Source: Diadema setosum (Eukaryota > Echinodermata > Echinoidea > Diadematoida > Diadematidae). Taken from it: a stretch of DNA of 64,000 nt. Below, piece after piece: positions 22,322 to 35,694 of the stretch. Position numbers and translations under genes: made by a program. The stretch spans positions 16,426,401 through 16,490,400 of the forward strand of contig CM067067.1 in assembly GCA_033980235.1 (NCBI GenBank). The letters are read 5' to 3'. The notes beneath the pieces are model-generated. The model did not search any database, was not told the origin of the DNA, and saw only the letters and a program-made list of their open reading frames with translations. The stretch's first letter is position 1, and every line of letters starts with the position of its first letter.

Positions 22322-22753
22322 AGCCAGTTCGGAGTTCCACTTTGTGCATGAGCAGAAAAATAGTCATTCGTACCAACTTGTTGGTATTCAAATTCACTGG
22401 GATAAGCATCTGTGATGTAATAATAATTCCTGTAATTCTTATAAATGTTGCTTGCAAGCACATCCACCTGACAGCAAAAGCGGTAGGCTTATTTGGAAAT
22501 ATCTGTAGAAAGTAAATAGTAGAATGGATACTTTCCCCAAGTGTTAACTGACGAATCATTCTGGTCATCCGGGCTTACGCAAGTTCATTCTTTCTTTGAA
22601 CAGGATTGATGAATCCCATAAATTGGTACGTAAAGCTTATGCATTACGTCGTTCTGAAGTGCCCCTAGTCAACTGAGAAAAAAAAAAAAAGAAAAGAAAA
22701 AGAAAGGTCATTCATACCAATATGCATATGAGCTAAGGAACTCCGAACTGGCT
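22322..22753. mobile_element. MITE with 17-bp perfect inverted ends, copy 1
   Basis: It begins agccagttcggagttcc and ends ggaactccgaactggct, exact inverted copies. The body includes cattcgtaccaacttgt, ataaatgttgcttgcaagca and ctttccccaagtgttaactg. All three are matched in the diverged copy at 29780-30208. No coding capacity. Confidence 0.75.
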
Positions 22754-23983
22754 TGAAAGGCCATCTCTTGGCAATGAATGTAATGAAAACAGAACACTCA
22801 CTCAAACCATGGACCTAATATACGAACATGGACTGTTCACGGCAGTCTTTCTTTGATGTAATGATCGTCACCGACACCCGATTATGTGCATCTTCATGAG
22901 TACATTCAGGTGTCTGGACAATAACGATTGTGTGATCATATTGTATCGTCACTAACAAAAGGATTGTTTCCCTCATTTCAGTCTTGTTTCGCTGATGTGA
23001 CTTTTTCAGACGGAAATGTCTTTGAATAAATACAGATGATGAGGAGCAGCAAACCTGAGATCATGACAAATTTTGTGCCAAAAGATGGGTAATTGCTGAT
23101 TCGCACATTTTCGCACAAGCATGAGACCTTGCCTAATGGCAAGATATATCTGTTCTCTACCATTACTGTCCCTTTTTGCTCTGGAATAAGCTGGAGAAAA
23201 TTGAAATATTGAGATCACAAATGACAATCATTCTGCCAAAATTTTAGCTTTCTCTTAAAAACTGTCTGCTTCTCCCAAGCGAAATTGTTTTTGAGGTATG
23301 ATTTCCTAACATACACCACAACTGCACATTCACTTTACTTGATTTTTGAGAGTTATTTTCTTCTGCGCATATAGTTTTAGATTTCTCGAGTCTCCGTCAT
23401 GTTCTTCTCCCGGCTTGCTGGCGGTGACGATCATGGGATCAAAGCAGTGAAGCATGCTAAAAATGTCTTTGTGGCGCTTCTGAGATGTACGGGTACATGA
23501 ATTAATTAACGATACGATGAATGTCCATGTGTATTAGGTCCACGCTCAAGCACACGCTCTCGTGCGTGCGTGCATGACACACACACAAACACATTTGCAC
23601 GTCATGCACACATATACGCACAGTGACATAAAAAGATTGTAAACTTGACGACTGATGGTTCATTACAATCATTGATAGAATGTGTAATACACGAACTAAA
23701 CTCCTCTCAGAACTTAATCATCCCAAGTTCAAAGAAATACTTTAATTCATAATATGGATCGAGACACTTGGGTTGAAAGTATTACAAAAAAAGAAAAAAG
23801 TATGAGCAATTTCTAGTTAGTGTCCTGATGCATATGTATAATGTACCAGTAATTGTAGTGTCCTGGTGTATAATGTACCAGTAATTACTGTCCCAAGTTG
23901 TATTCAAAGTGAAGGCCAAAACCATGTTAAAGAGAACTTTAAATACACTGTTATACCTAAATTGAACAAGAATTAAAAAAAAA
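22754..23983. other. Non-coding stretch
   Basis: Minor CA-rich patch at 23575-23625. A repeated cctggtgtataatgtaccag near 23825-23885. No exon recognised. Confidence 0.4.
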
Positions 23984-24990
23984 AACTAGATATATCGCTA
24001 CGGCGACTGATATGCCTCCGCCATCATGCATGGTTCTCCTAATAGGTCTATAGTACAATGTCTTGACAATGTGTGATGACAGTTTCACACAATTGGCAAA
24101 ATATTAAAATGACAGGTTTGCCACAAATGTGCTGAATGTTCACTTTCCTAGAACTAGGTTCAATTGGATGAATTATTCAAATGTCAGAGTGCAGGTATTT
24201 GGGGAACTAATGATTTCTACTTGACTTTTGACCCTTTTATAAATTTATGCTTTGAGTAATTTTCAAGGTATTGAGAAAAAGTATAATTTCAGTATCAAAT
24301 GGGAAAATAGCATTATCTAAACCTGGTCTTTGACCGTTGACCTCACAGTTCCACAGAGAATCACTGTTAGGTAGAACATGCATAAATATGTAAGTTTCAT
24401 GATGATACCTTGAGTTACTTTCGAGCTATGGAGGAAAAAGTGCAATTTAGCACTTTCACTTGACCTTTGACCTTTTGGCAAGAAACTTCCCAAAAAATAT
24501 ATATTGGGTAATACATGCCATACATCCAGTTTAAAAAAAAAAAAAAAAAAACCTTCATGCATATAGCATTTTAAGGAAAGTAGTGATATTTTGAGGAGTT
24601 GACCTTGACCTTTGACCCCCTGACCTTTGACCCATGACCCCCAACTTCCCTAGATAATCACTGCCCATCGGTACAAGCATATATACTAAGTTCTATGAAG
24701 ATACCTTGAACCATCTGCGAGATATGGAGAAATATGTGGAATTTCAATTTTTTTTTCACAAAATAACCTGTGACCTTTGACCTTTGACCCTGTGACCCTA
24801 AAATCCACACAAAGTATTATCCCCCAAGGATATACCCTCATACCATGTTTGATGTAAAACCACCACACGGTTCTTGAGATATCGACAAAAGCAAAACGGG
24901 ACGGACGGACGTACGGACGGACGGACGGACGGACGGACGGACGACCCGAAAACATAATGCCTCCGGCCACTTCGTTGCGGAGGCATAAAA
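23984..24990 (+). mobile_element. Pearl/Helentron-type element 1 (TTTGACC repeats, GGAC run, 3' hairpin)
   Basis: It starts AACTAGATATATCGCTACGG, followed by tatgcctccgcc. The core repeats diverged units containing tttgacctttgacc and an 'agatac(c)ttga..gatatgga' word. A (GGAC)n run follows at 24900-24943. The 3' end is the hairpin ATGCCTCCG...CGGAGGCAT at 24957-24986, whose right arm is also the inverse of the 5' subterminal word. Non-autonomous. Confidence 0.65.
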
Positions 24991-25667
24991 AAAGTTGCAT
25001 CACGTTTACTTAATTTGCAGCCCCCTGGGTCAATTCTGTGCCGTATCTGTGACGGATTCTACTTGTCATGAGAATTGGTCTCCCTTTCCACAAAATCAGT
25101 AATGATTTGATACATGCTGTAATACAACGAACATATAAAATGTTTCCAATCATTCAATTTTAACGATACAATTTTAAAAGATACAGCCAGATGAGAACAC
25201 ACACAAACACACACACAAAAAAGCAATACAAAACAAGCATTGTGTCCATTCTGGTATTGTAACATTTATATAGTTATGTTAAGAAAGCATTTTTTTTTTC
25301 CACAGCTTTTATAGCAACAGGAGGAATGGAAGAAGACAATATACGTATGAGTCATGAATAATCAGATTTAAAGACAAATTTGAAAGATTAATGAGGTTGA
25401 TTTGAGTCCAATATCTTTCTTGGAAATTGAGCTTTGAATGCAGGCAAAATCTCTGGCTCTCACATGTTACTCCTGAATAATTATCATTTGTATTACATCA
25501 AATTGTAACATTAACACAAAGTTGTATGGAGGACAAAAATAAAGTTGCTAATATAAGATATAAGCCACTTTTGTTCAGATTACAAAATACACTAGTAACA
25601 ATATTCAATTAAACTGTTAGCATTCAACATCCATAGTTTCATCAACAACACTGAGTTGATGAGAATG
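24991..25667. other. Non-coding stretch
   Basis: Contains a short CA run at 25195-25220. No gene seen. Confidence 0.4.
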
Positions 25668-25674
25668 GTACAAC

Positions 25675-26596
25675 CAGGGAGGTGTTACAGAGATGGAGTG
25701 GCAACTCTTCGTAATTCATGCAAACGCATGTTTGGGTTCAAGGCGTTACAATGGGATGTCTAGCATTCCATTACGCTTTGAAGTCATGCTCGGCGCCGCT
25801 CTGGTTTGCAAGACGAAGTTGGGAGACGAAGAACGCATTTCACCTTTCGTTGAATTACAAGTTCTATTTCGCCATAAAATTTTAAATGAAATAGAAATGT
25901 CTACTCGAATTGATTTAGAATAGTTTAGGAAAGAATTCAATATTATAAACATGTATTTCTAGTTTCTTCGTAATGCGCAAATCAAAATGAAATGAAAATT
26001 AGGCCCTCTTAAAAACCTAATATTTTTCTATAATGCGCATATTGCAACTGATTGACAAATTGCCCCACATCGACGTAAATAAGCACTGAATTGATCAGTG
26101 TTTTAGTAGTAGCCATGATAAAAAATCATGGGCATATTTACGTCGATGTGGGGCAATTTGTCAATCACAGTTGCAATGAAAACATCTCGACGGAAGAATT
26201 TCATGAATTTGGAAAATGCGCATTTTTTGTGCATGTTAGGTTTTTAATCTTTTAATCTGGGATATTTTGATCTTTCAAATACAGTACTCCGCTAAAGCGT
26301 ATTCCAGCGTGCTTTTAAACTATTTGCTGTTAAAATTGTTAGTTTGACACTGCATTTTGGTTCGCTGCTCCAATTCAAGTTACACAAATTCATTGTTGCC
26401 ATCACATTGAAAGAGAGAGCGAATTGCAGTAGGGGCAAGTATTTCTTGATGTGAGAGCGCTCGTCCCGATTATTGATGCTCTCTTTTGTCAAAGCCCATG
26501 GGTAACACCTGTAGTTGAACGCATAACTTCTCGGCGGCGCCGCGCATGACTTCAAAGGAGAATAGTAGTTGCCTCTCCTTCTCTAGCACCTCCCTG
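25675..26596 (-). mobile_element. CAGGGAGGTG-ended DNA element, copy B (922 bp)
   Basis: This is the inverted copy of 6617-7367. Both flanks read GTACAAC, a perfect 7-bp duplication. It is longer than copy A mainly because of an inserted palindrome at 26041-26177. A frame beginning MEWQLFVIHANACLGSRRYN (25693-25923) is open here and in copy A. Confidence 0.85.
26041..26177. mobile_element. 137-bp fold-back nested in copy B
   Basis: Arms attgcaactgattgacaaat... and ...atttgtcaatcacagttgcaat are inverted and cover about 40 bp each. The segment is missing from copies A and C at the same place. Its core (cagtgttttagtagtagc) is shared with the SINE-like region at 53872-53930. Confidence 0.75.
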
Positions 26597-26603
26597 GTAC
26601 AAC

Positions 26604-27317
26604 AGCAAACAGCTACATGAATAAATTAGAAATGATTTCATTTGAGAACAAGTAGCCTCTTGCACATTGCAGAAAAAAAAAGAAGAATGTGTACATACAA
26701 TAAAAGTAAAAATATCAATATGAATATCATGGTCTTTACGCAGTAGGCCTCTGCATAATTCTAACACACTTGATTAAGTAATTTGTGACAGCCACAAATA
26801 CATCACATGCTAATAAACGCAATCAACAGCACCTCTGTCAAATCGCATGTGACATCTGCAATACTGTATGCATGATCTTGATAAATATCCATAATCTAAA
26901 CTCATATATTTCTGTGCACACAAAATTATTAGATACTTTTGATATATTTGGTAGGTTTTATGTGTAGATTATCACATTGCACATTGAAAATTGACATATA
27001 CCTAAAGCTATAAAAATAAAATGTATTTGATCTGCTTTCTCATCTACTACTGTAGCAGACATGTACACTGTACCACATGCATAAACTAAGAACACTTAAA
27101 AAAAAAAAGGGACTTTGGAAAGGAGTGGACAGAGGTACATGAACAGTTCAAAAAGGCTTGCATTAGAACAACTACTACATACAACACTTATGTATACTGT
27201 ACATCTGGAAGCAATGGGTTCTGGCATTTCATCACATGAATGTACAGAGTGTGAGAAGGGGTCCCGACCGTGTACGGAACCAGTGTAGCTCCTTCTTTAT
27301 TTATTCAGTGCGAGAAG

Positions 27318-27320
<3 letters not shown>
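26604..27320. other. Non-coding stretch
   Basis: No exon or bounded repeat recognised. Confidence 0.4.

Positions 27321-27324
<4 letters not shown>

Positions 27325-27361
<37 letters not shown>
27325..27361. repeat. (TA)n microsatellite
   Basis: About 18 TA dinucleotides, followed by imperfect tata words to about 27382. Confidence 0.95.
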
Positions 27362-27363
<2 letters not shown>

Positions 27364-27382
27364 CATTTTATACATATATATC

Positions 27383-28184
27383 TGGAAAAGCAACAAGCTG
27401 ATTGGGTCCATTTCTTTTTTTTTAACAGAAAGACAGTCTCAAAGCATGAATTATGCAAACGGTCAACTTAATGTTAGTTAAAAACTACCCCGCTTGTGAT
27501 GTTTGTATTTTTGGCAATTTTACCCAGCTTGTTTTTACACAGTTCAAACAATAGCATGTATTTAAGTCCAAGCAGCCCAGATTTTCAAACAAGTAAAACT
27601 TTAAAAAAAATGCACAAAAATAACACATTTGTACAAACATCCATTGATAAATGTAACCAACATCAACAACAACAACAGAAACAACCCCATAAAAGTACCT
27701 GTCAAATGAACACTCACATTACTTTTGCATCTACCAACAGTCAGGAGCAACACTCAGGAGCAACACCTCCATGAAAATGTGGCCTTGACAATTGCCTGAA
27801 TAAACAAATGCCTTGGTACAGTCGTAGAAGTCAATGAATATAATTTCTGTTTATAGTTTTTTCCTTTATCACAATATTGTATTGATTTTGCATAACTATA
27901 AGCCCACATAAATTCTTTACTCAAATTGCATTTTTTTTTTTTTTTTTTTTTGCGGGGGGTGGAAAATATACATGTATGTAATAAAATGATTTAAAGATAA
28001 ACAATACTATATTAAGGCATAGAGCATTTAGGCTGTGCTGCTGTTGACAACAGTGCCTCTGTGTATAGAGTCAACATTGCTCCCATGACCCTGATGATAA
28101 TATCACTGTGTTATTTCATTGCATTGATTCAATCTATATGCTGACATGAACCACATAATTTCATGGAACACATTCTAGTAAAAA
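27383..28184. other. Non-coding stretch with T/G homopolymer
   Basis: A T run joined to gcggggggt lies at about 27932-27960. No gene signal. Confidence 0.4.
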
Positions 28185-28758
28185 AACTAGGCAAGCGCCA
28201 AAATGTGTCTCGCCCAAGAAATTGATGTTTTTCTAAATCCCAGAAGTTCATTGACCCCGCTTATGACCTTTGACCTTGTGGTGACCTTCAATTCCCCAAG
28301 GGACATTTATCAGCCAAGTTTGGTCACAAGTGGACTTACGGAAACACGCTGTAAAAACTTAACATAGGGCCCTAAAAATTTGTTGACCCCGTCCATGTGA
28401 CCTTTGACCTTGTGATGACCTTCAACTCCCCAAGGAACATCTACCATCCAAGTTTGGTAACAAACGGACATATACATCACAAGTTATGAGCCATAATCGA
28501 AACACGCCGTAAAAACTGAACATTGGGCCCTAAAGTTCATTGACCCCTGCCTGTGACCTTTGACCTTGAGGTGACCTTCACGTTTGGTAAATGTGTAACT
28601 TTGTATAACCACTTTTCCCTCCAAGTTTGAAATTAAAGTCCTCAGTAGAGAGTTATTCAAGTTTTTGTAGCATTACGGATGGACGATGGACGGACGGACG
28701 ACGGACAGACGCCGCAGGCGATCCCCTTAGTCTTCCCGCACATCTGGTGGGCTTGACA
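28185..28758 (+). mobile_element. Pearl/Helentron-type element 2
   Basis: It starts AACTAGGCAAGCGCC. Three to four diverged units of about 145 bp follow, each with tgacctttgaccttg(t/a)g, gtgaccttca, ccaagtttgg and 'agttatgagcc..cgtaaaaactgaacat' words. A degenerate gga-cggacggacgacgg run lies at 28678-28710. The 3' end cccgcacatctggtgggc can form a weak hairpin. It shares the layout of 23984-24990. Confidence 0.55.
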
Positions 28759-28965
28759 AAAACTACACACAATAATAAAAAAGAATAAAAATAAGCCTAA
28801 TATTGCAGTATCCAGTGCATGAAAAGCTGAATAAACCGAAAAAATCATCATACACATATTAACCCCCTGTATGTGGATGAAAGGCTATTGCATGTGATTT
28901 TGAACCAATAAGCTGATGCATCATTATTCATGATAAAACAAGTGATAAGAAATGCCTACTTGGAT

Positions 28966-29635
28966 TCAAATTGACCCCCCTTGATATTTCGCGCCACAAT
29001 TCCACAACGCAAAAAGATGGTGCCGCATCATTTCATGACTTTCTTCATTGAAGTCTCCAACATATTTTGAGACCAAATTTGTGATGTCCGGGTACACCGT
29101 TCTGAAGTTATGTAATAATTTGCATATGCATGTCAACCCAAAAACAGCTCAAATTCACAATATCGTGTGCAAATCCAATGCAAATTGTGCTTCTTTGTTA
29201 AATTGATATAAATTAGATTATTTCCACTTTTAATCATTGAAATTAATCAATTCTAATGTAGATAAGCTTGAAAAAATGCCTCAAACAAAATTTGGCAAAA
29301 AAACAACAGAAAACAAAAGGTCAAAAAAACAAAATACATAAGAAAAATTAAAAAACAATAATAACAAAAGAAATTGATTTTGATTGTGCTATTTTTTGCA
29401 AGAAAATTGTTTGATGTGTCTTAAGGAATTCTCAAAGAAAAATTTAGGAATCCTTCAGTTTTTTTTTAATGGAGTTACAGGTGAAAATACGAATTTCATG
29501 CATAAATTTACATAATCACTATACTAAAAATTGTATGACTATGTAATCTTGGAGATGACATCCGGCTCTATGTTCAAGCAAAATTTTGCGGCGATTGCGC
29601 CATCAGCGGCCGAGATCTGAAGGGGGGTCAAATTG
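28966..29635. mobile_element. Element with TCAAATTGACCCCCC ends (about 670 bp)
   Basis: The left end tcaaattgaccccccttgat is mirrored on the right by ctgaaggggggtcaaattga. A C-run follows at 29637-29656. The A-rich interior has no coding content. Confidence 0.5.
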
Positions 29636-29779
29636 ACCCCCCCCCCCCCCCCCCCCAGTAAAAACTTGGGTCTCATATAGCCAAGTTAAAATAGGGTTGA
29701 TTTGTTTAAAAAAAAAAAAAAAAAAAAAACATTTGAATGTTCTTTACATGTCTTAAATATGAATCAGCTTGACATAGAC

Positions 29780-30208
29780 CAGTTGATAATTCCACTTTGC
29801 ACATCCATGAGCATAAAAAGGTCGTTTGTACCAACAGCCATGTCGGTTTGTAACTTCACTTTATAGACAAGCATCTGTAGTGTAATGATACTTCATTAAA
29901 TCTTTATAAATGATGCTTGCCAGCACATCAACCTGATAGTAAGCCTGATGTTTGGCAATACCAACAGAAAACATTTCTTCATACATTAAATGCAAAACAA
30001 TGAAATTTATGCTTCCCCAAGTGTTTACTTGACAGACCATTCTTGTCCCCTGCTCTGCACGAGTTCATTATTTTGTTTGAACACCATAAACTGTTACATG
30101 TCAGGCAAGCTTAGGCATTATTCTCTTGGAAAACAAGCAAAGTGCCTAATTGAGAAAAGACAAAGCTCATTTGCACCCATCTGCATTTGAGGTAATTCAA
30201 ACTGGCTT
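29780..30208. mobile_element. MITE related to 22322-22753, copy 2
   Basis: Colinear with copy 1 across the body (gtttgtaccaac, ataaatgatgcttgccagca, cttccccaagtgttta). Its ends are decayed (accagttgataattccac and aattcaaactggctta). Confidence 0.65.
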
Positions 30209-33200
30209 ATCAAAACGCATACTCTGCCCCATATCTGAAATCTGAGTTCATCAACCCATTAAGCACCTGGATGGATTTTGCAGCATATCTCATCATCTTG
30301 TTTATTATTAAATTGGCAAATCTGAATTCCACCGTACTCAAGAAATCAAGAAAACTTTGCCCATTTGAGCAAGAAACAGGAATACTGATCTTTTCAGAGT
30401 CAGAAATTAATATAAGAAACATGACGATCTTGAAAATCCTGGCATAAAAGGAATAATATAAAAACAAATCAGAGTTCAAAAGAAAGAATATATTATTTCT
30501 TTTATTGTCAAGCAGTCCAAAGTGGCTCAGTATTCAAAAGATAGGTTCCAAAATTCAAACCTTAACTTGCACCTTGCCCTTATTACTAGGTCTCTCCTTT
30601 CATATGCAAATATTTTTCCCCCCGAGTGGTATATAGCAGAGACATTTGTAGTGCACTCTCATATAATGTACTGTTCTTCCAACCCATTTGGCACACTCCA
30701 AGTTTATGATAATTGTTTTGTTGACAGTCTTTTGTGTTGTACCTTTTTTCGAAAGCATAACTAGAAAGTAAAACTCTGACAGCAGGAATCATCTTGCATT
30801 TCTTGGCAAACTGCATGCAAGGCAGCTACATCCCCCCCCCCCCCCCTCTCTCTCTCTCTCTCTCCAATAAACCATATAAAGACTAATTTAACCTATTGAA
30901 CACTAGCCCCTAGTATTACAATACTCAGGTTGATGTCTGAGGGAAATGATGTTCCGGCAAAATCAGTTTGTCCTCAGCAGGTTAAATTTCCATCAGAGAG
31001 TGATACTGGCCAAATGACAATCTATCATTTTCATTGTGTGCTATTATCACATGATTACAAATGATAAAACTTTTAAGTAGTTGAGATCCTCATACCTGGC
31101 AATTTGACAAGGAAATAGAAACTCCCTGAATCCATTTAAAATTACATTACCACATGATCATTGCAAACACATTGAAAACAGACCAACCTACCCTACCACA
31201 GCATCTATGAACATTACCACTCACTTATTTTCAGTGTACAACTACAGTCTTCCTTACACTAACTCCCCTCTCCACCTTCATGGATCTTCTAGCCGTATCA
31301 TAATGCTGATTGCATAAGGACATATCTTTCAGGAATAGAATGTACAAATAAAGACAAAATTGGGTAGAGTGGTATTGTCTCAATGTCTGAGTATAAGTTT
31401 CAATACAAAGCAGGACAACATACCTGACCCTGTATCACAAAACCACCAAAATGTTGCCAGACACACTGGGTAGATTTTTAGTTAAGGGCAGATTCTGAAA
31501 GAGCACTCTAAGCTTTAAAAGTCAATACAAATTGACGTTTCTAACTTATCTAAATAGTGGAAAGAAAGTACACACTCTGAAAAAGTGTTTACTCAAAATA
31601 GAAGCTTTGATGTTCAGGGTCTCTTGAAGCACTTAATCTTATACGAAAAGCTGTGCTCTGTGCAATAAATGGGACAAAAAACAGAAAGAAGAACTCGATA
31701 GCAACCACAGTGAAGTAATTATCAGCATATGCTGGAATTTGGCACACTCATTAAAAGTATATTCTATTCATGAATAACACTAACTTTCAAAGTATTGGCA
31801 TTATTCTTTCAAAATTTATTAGAGTTGAACAAGAAGAGTGTGTAAAGGTTGTTGTTCAGAAATGAAAAGGGGCCACCGAGAGATACATGTACCTACACAT
31901 TTATCTAAAACACAGTGTTCTATAAAAACTGCAAAAACACAATTTGCCATTAATTTCATGATCCCAAATTTCAGAATTATGTTGAAGAAAAATTACTCTG
32001 TCAGAAAATATGAAAAATGACAGATTGACTAGGTTGACCCATTCTACCCATTGTGACTTCTCAAGGAAAATCAGGACATGTGATTACTTGTTATTTTGCG
32101 ATGCAGGGTCATATTATGACATGACGGAACCCACTTTTCCTCCAGCCTTGACTTTGAATTCACTGCACCTATAAAAAAAAAAAAAAAAACAAACCAAATA
32201 TATGATGCAACATTGGACTGGCATCCCTCGCTAATAATTATTGTTTGTTCTCACTGTATTGGCAAACATTCAACCCTCATTAGTGCTGTGAAATGATAAG
32301 TGGAGTTGTTAGCTCTCTCACACTATCTCTTTATCTCCCTCCATATCTCCCCCCCCCCCCCCCGACCCCAATAAAACACAGACATTTACATTCCCACGGC
32401 AGCTTGAAAATAATAGCCCTACAGACAACACAATATCTTCTCTAAGGACTGAGCATAAACAGGATTTACACACATGTACACCACAGAAAATCCATTTTTA
32501 AGGCTTATGATAAACATCTAAATCATGATCAACATATCAGTGTCATTTTCCAAAATTATAATACTGTAATATTCAAGTATTATTGAAGTATTTACTTTCT
32601 TCTCCAACAATGCAGCATGTGTTAATACAAATACATGTAAGTTGTTTATACTGTGCTACACAATTGAGTTGCTTATACTGTGGTACGCAATTGAGTTGTT
32701 TGGGCCCTTCACACATGAAGCAAAGAAACATACCGTATATATTTCAGTCATGGAAGAACACTACATCAATGTCAGTCTATTGTGACAACACTGTTTGTCC
32801 CCGACATGCTTGGCAGTCAGTAAACCATTACAAGATACTATACGAGGGAATCCTATCGACAACATGGTCACTTGCAACAACATACTGCTTGTAACTAGGT
32901 GAAATCAGCGGTCCCAATTTTCTATACCCATATATTATTTATTCTACGGCAAAGCACCCCACTAAAAGCAAGTTTGATCATAACCAGATCCAGCCCACAG
33001 CGAGGGCGATTTGAATGACAAATAACAAACAAAAGCATACCTTTTTTTTTCAGATACAAGTTAATATTTCCATATTTCATCCGATCGCTCATGTTCAGAA
33101 TTGTCGATAAACGGCATACCATTAAATAAAATCCTTTCAACAAGAACCAGATTCAACTTCCTGAATGTCTTATTCTGTGCTACCAAAGTGTTTTACTTCA

Positions 33201-33764
33201 GGTCATTTATGACTACGTGTAGCTCCGAACGATAATGTTGGCAGTACGTCTGTGCCAATTGGCAATGACGTTTTCCCACCACCAATCTGACAAGCTGCTG
33301 AAGTGTCCAGGATTGGTGTGAAACCGTTCTCTAAATTAAAACAGTGAGTCCAGATGCAAAATTGCAAAGATTTAATTTTGTAAACGTATTCAGGCTATAC
33401 TCACTATAGGTCATATGTATAATGTATAGCAGTTACCCTGTAGTGAACACATGGAAGATGTATGCACTTCCTCTGCATATGGCTGCTGAACCACATTCTG
33501 AAATTGCCGAAAATAAAATTTGTAAAAGGACTAGGATGTGTTTACCTAGGACGTTAACCCTGGATTTCTCCACTAATCCTGGTAGTTTGATACTTCGGTG
33601 AGGTATACAATAGTCAAAAGTCAATCCAAAGTCACTGTCCATTAAATGAACGCGGCTGTCAAAATAAATTCCCAAAGAAACAAGCCATGTAAAATATCTA
33701 CAGTTACTCTCTCTTGGCAACAGCTATGAATTCTTTGAAGTTTGTAAATTCCAGTACCAGTATA
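30209..33764. other. Non-coding stretch downstream of the zinc transporter gene
   Basis: No exon recognised. Contains a C18-(CT)n tract at 30831-30865, a C run at 32350-32363, and a 27-bp tandem pair (ttatactgtg(c/g)tac(a/g)caattgag) at 32640-32697. Confidence 0.4.
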
Positions 33765-33850
33765 GCCTTTTTTGTATTTGATAAGGTCTTCTTCACCCAG
33801 GGTATTCTCTTCAGTGTTGCCACTGCTCTACCAGAGGGCCCTGCCAAACT
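33765..33850. repeat. Dispersed repeat fragment, copy 1
   Basis: tcttcacccagggtattctcttcagtgttg...agggccctgcc matches the stretch at 45205-45270 (tttacccagggtagccccatcagtgg...gggggccctgc). Both are pieces of one dispersed repeat. Confidence 0.5.
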
Positions 33851-35548
33851 GCTAAAGACCAGCATCTTCATGCACCATGCACAAGAATTATAAGATCATT
33901 ATATATACTTCAAAACAATCTTTTATTAACCAAAAACCCCAAAACAGACGACATGTCAAAGCAAATGTGAAACGCGTAGCTACAAACTCCCCCACTTGGG
34001 TTTGGTTCTTTAAATCAACTGCCAGAATGCAATAACTCATTTACCAGTAGAGCAAGATATTGACAGAAAATAAAGCATGCCATCAGAACCTTCTGGGATT
34101 ATTGCATATGGCAATTATTGCTACTTTACTCTACAGAAGATTTCATGCTTTTCTTTATTTCTAAAGTATATTCAAGTCTAGATACAAATTGTATCCCATT
34201 GTCATTAGCAGAGCTGTTGATGAGATGTAAGAAACGTAATTATGTTGGCACCATTACTGTTTTTGGCTGGTCTTTTTTGAAATATATTTACGACGAGATA
34301 CTGATTATAACAAGTAACATTGATGGTCCTGGTAGCCTCATCATAGCAGGGTTTCCCTCCATAAAGAAGAAGACTTATTAAGAACACTGGTATCTGTTGT
34401 AACAAAACCTTGTCACAGTAAAGTAGATTAGTAGTCCAATTTTCAAGATTCTTTCATAATTCAATGACATTTTTGCCACCATAATATTACATAATTTAGA
34501 TATCATAAATAAATTTCTCCATGCAAAAGCACTGGCAATAACGAGTCTCCAGCATAGACAGGACACAGGGAGGCTAAGTTTTTTATTTCAGAAATGGAAG
34601 AATGCAATCCGCTGCAATATGTCAGCCGCAGCTCTTCGTAAGATAGAGTTGTCAATGCAGCACCATTGCAAATCATGAGCATATGTGTAGGTGGGGCTTT
34701 CAAAGGCATATTTCACCGTGCTTGGAGGTTAACATTAAACGTGCATGCAGCAGATGTGAGAAAGGTTTGTTAACATTTCATCAAATACAATTTTACTTTG
34801 AACAGATGCCCATTGGTACATCCCTCTATCTAGATGGACTTATTATAAGTGTGGAACAGAGTAACAAAGCAAGATATATATAATGCGCAGAATGATTGAA
34901 AATGCGTAGTAGACATGTATGACTTCCCACATATAGATAGAGTCTGAATTAAAACTAAACCCTGCCTTCTCATTCTATGCTGCCTTTGAACGTTTTTCTC
35001 TTTCTGAACATTACTTGCATATGTATCCATATAATGATATATATATCTATATTATTAAAAAAATAATAATAATTACAATTTGTGGGTTGTTTGAGGGGAA
35101 GAACCTGCACTGAGAAGAAAAAAACCTCAAGATTATCAACTTTGTTTCCATGTAATTTTGTCATTTCAATATGCAAAGTCTTCATGGTGTATCATCATCT
35201 GTTGATCTACTCGCAAATAGTTTTTAACTGCAGCAGCTCCATGCAGGTCCAGTCCAGGAAGACTGCATAATTAATGCTTAGTTTTTACCTTGTAACTTTG
35301 CTGCGGTTCATTAGCCACTCTCTGCACAAGTACACATCGTGCAAGGACAGTGGAAGTTTGGCTACAAACTCTACACACATTTTCAGCTGGGTGTCCAACC
35401 TTCTGATGCAATAGGAATTCACAGGGATTTTGAGATGTACAAGGCATCCTGATGATAGAGTATGAGCTTCAATGTAGTACAAAAATAAATCAAAATCTTG
35501 TCCATTTGATGGCAAGAGTGACACTGACCACTGCTGGTACACACTCTA
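33851..35548. other. Downstream flank / 3' UTR region of the zinc transporter gene
   Basis: This region follows the stop codon at 35549 on the minus strand. Candidate minus-strand AATAAA signals (tttatt on the plus strand) occur at about 34581 and 34152, but none can be chosen. Open frames here have no similarity I recognise. Confidence 0.35.
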
Positions 35549-35694
35549 CTAGCAAGGCTGCGTGCACCTGACACAATTCCGCATGACAGCATGCTGGTAC
35601 AGCTCCACTTGTATTGTTGTGAAATGAATGTCATATTTTTTGCGGACCAATTTGGATGCCATCTTCAGCACTGTCTCGTTGTTCGTCTCTTCAT
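35549..35694 (-). CDS. slc30a2-like: ZnT exon 6 of 6 visible: end of the C-terminal domain, with stop
   Basis: Acceptor CAATACAG|ATGAAG; the first two bases complete an Asp codon with the previous exon. The peptide (residues 257-303 of the visible protein) includes NNETVLKMASKLVRKKYDIH and QVELYQHAVMRNCVRC, then Thr-Gln-Pro-Cys and a TAG stop at 35549-35551. This is the last beta-alpha-beta part of the cytosolic ferredoxin-like domain, through which ZnT proteins dimerise. The closing Cys-rich motif is typical of the ZnT2/3/4/8 group and can bind zinc. Confidence 0.9.

Noticed and set aside
23984..24990. TTTGACCTTTGACC words as nuclear-receptor response elements
   Set aside because: AGGTCA-like direct repeats here are part of a dispersed element core found at several sites; no gene start lies nearby.
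35285..35634. Overlapping minus-strand frames of 71-85 codons near the ZnT stop
   Set aside because: They are other-frame shadows and 3' flank of the last ZnT exon.
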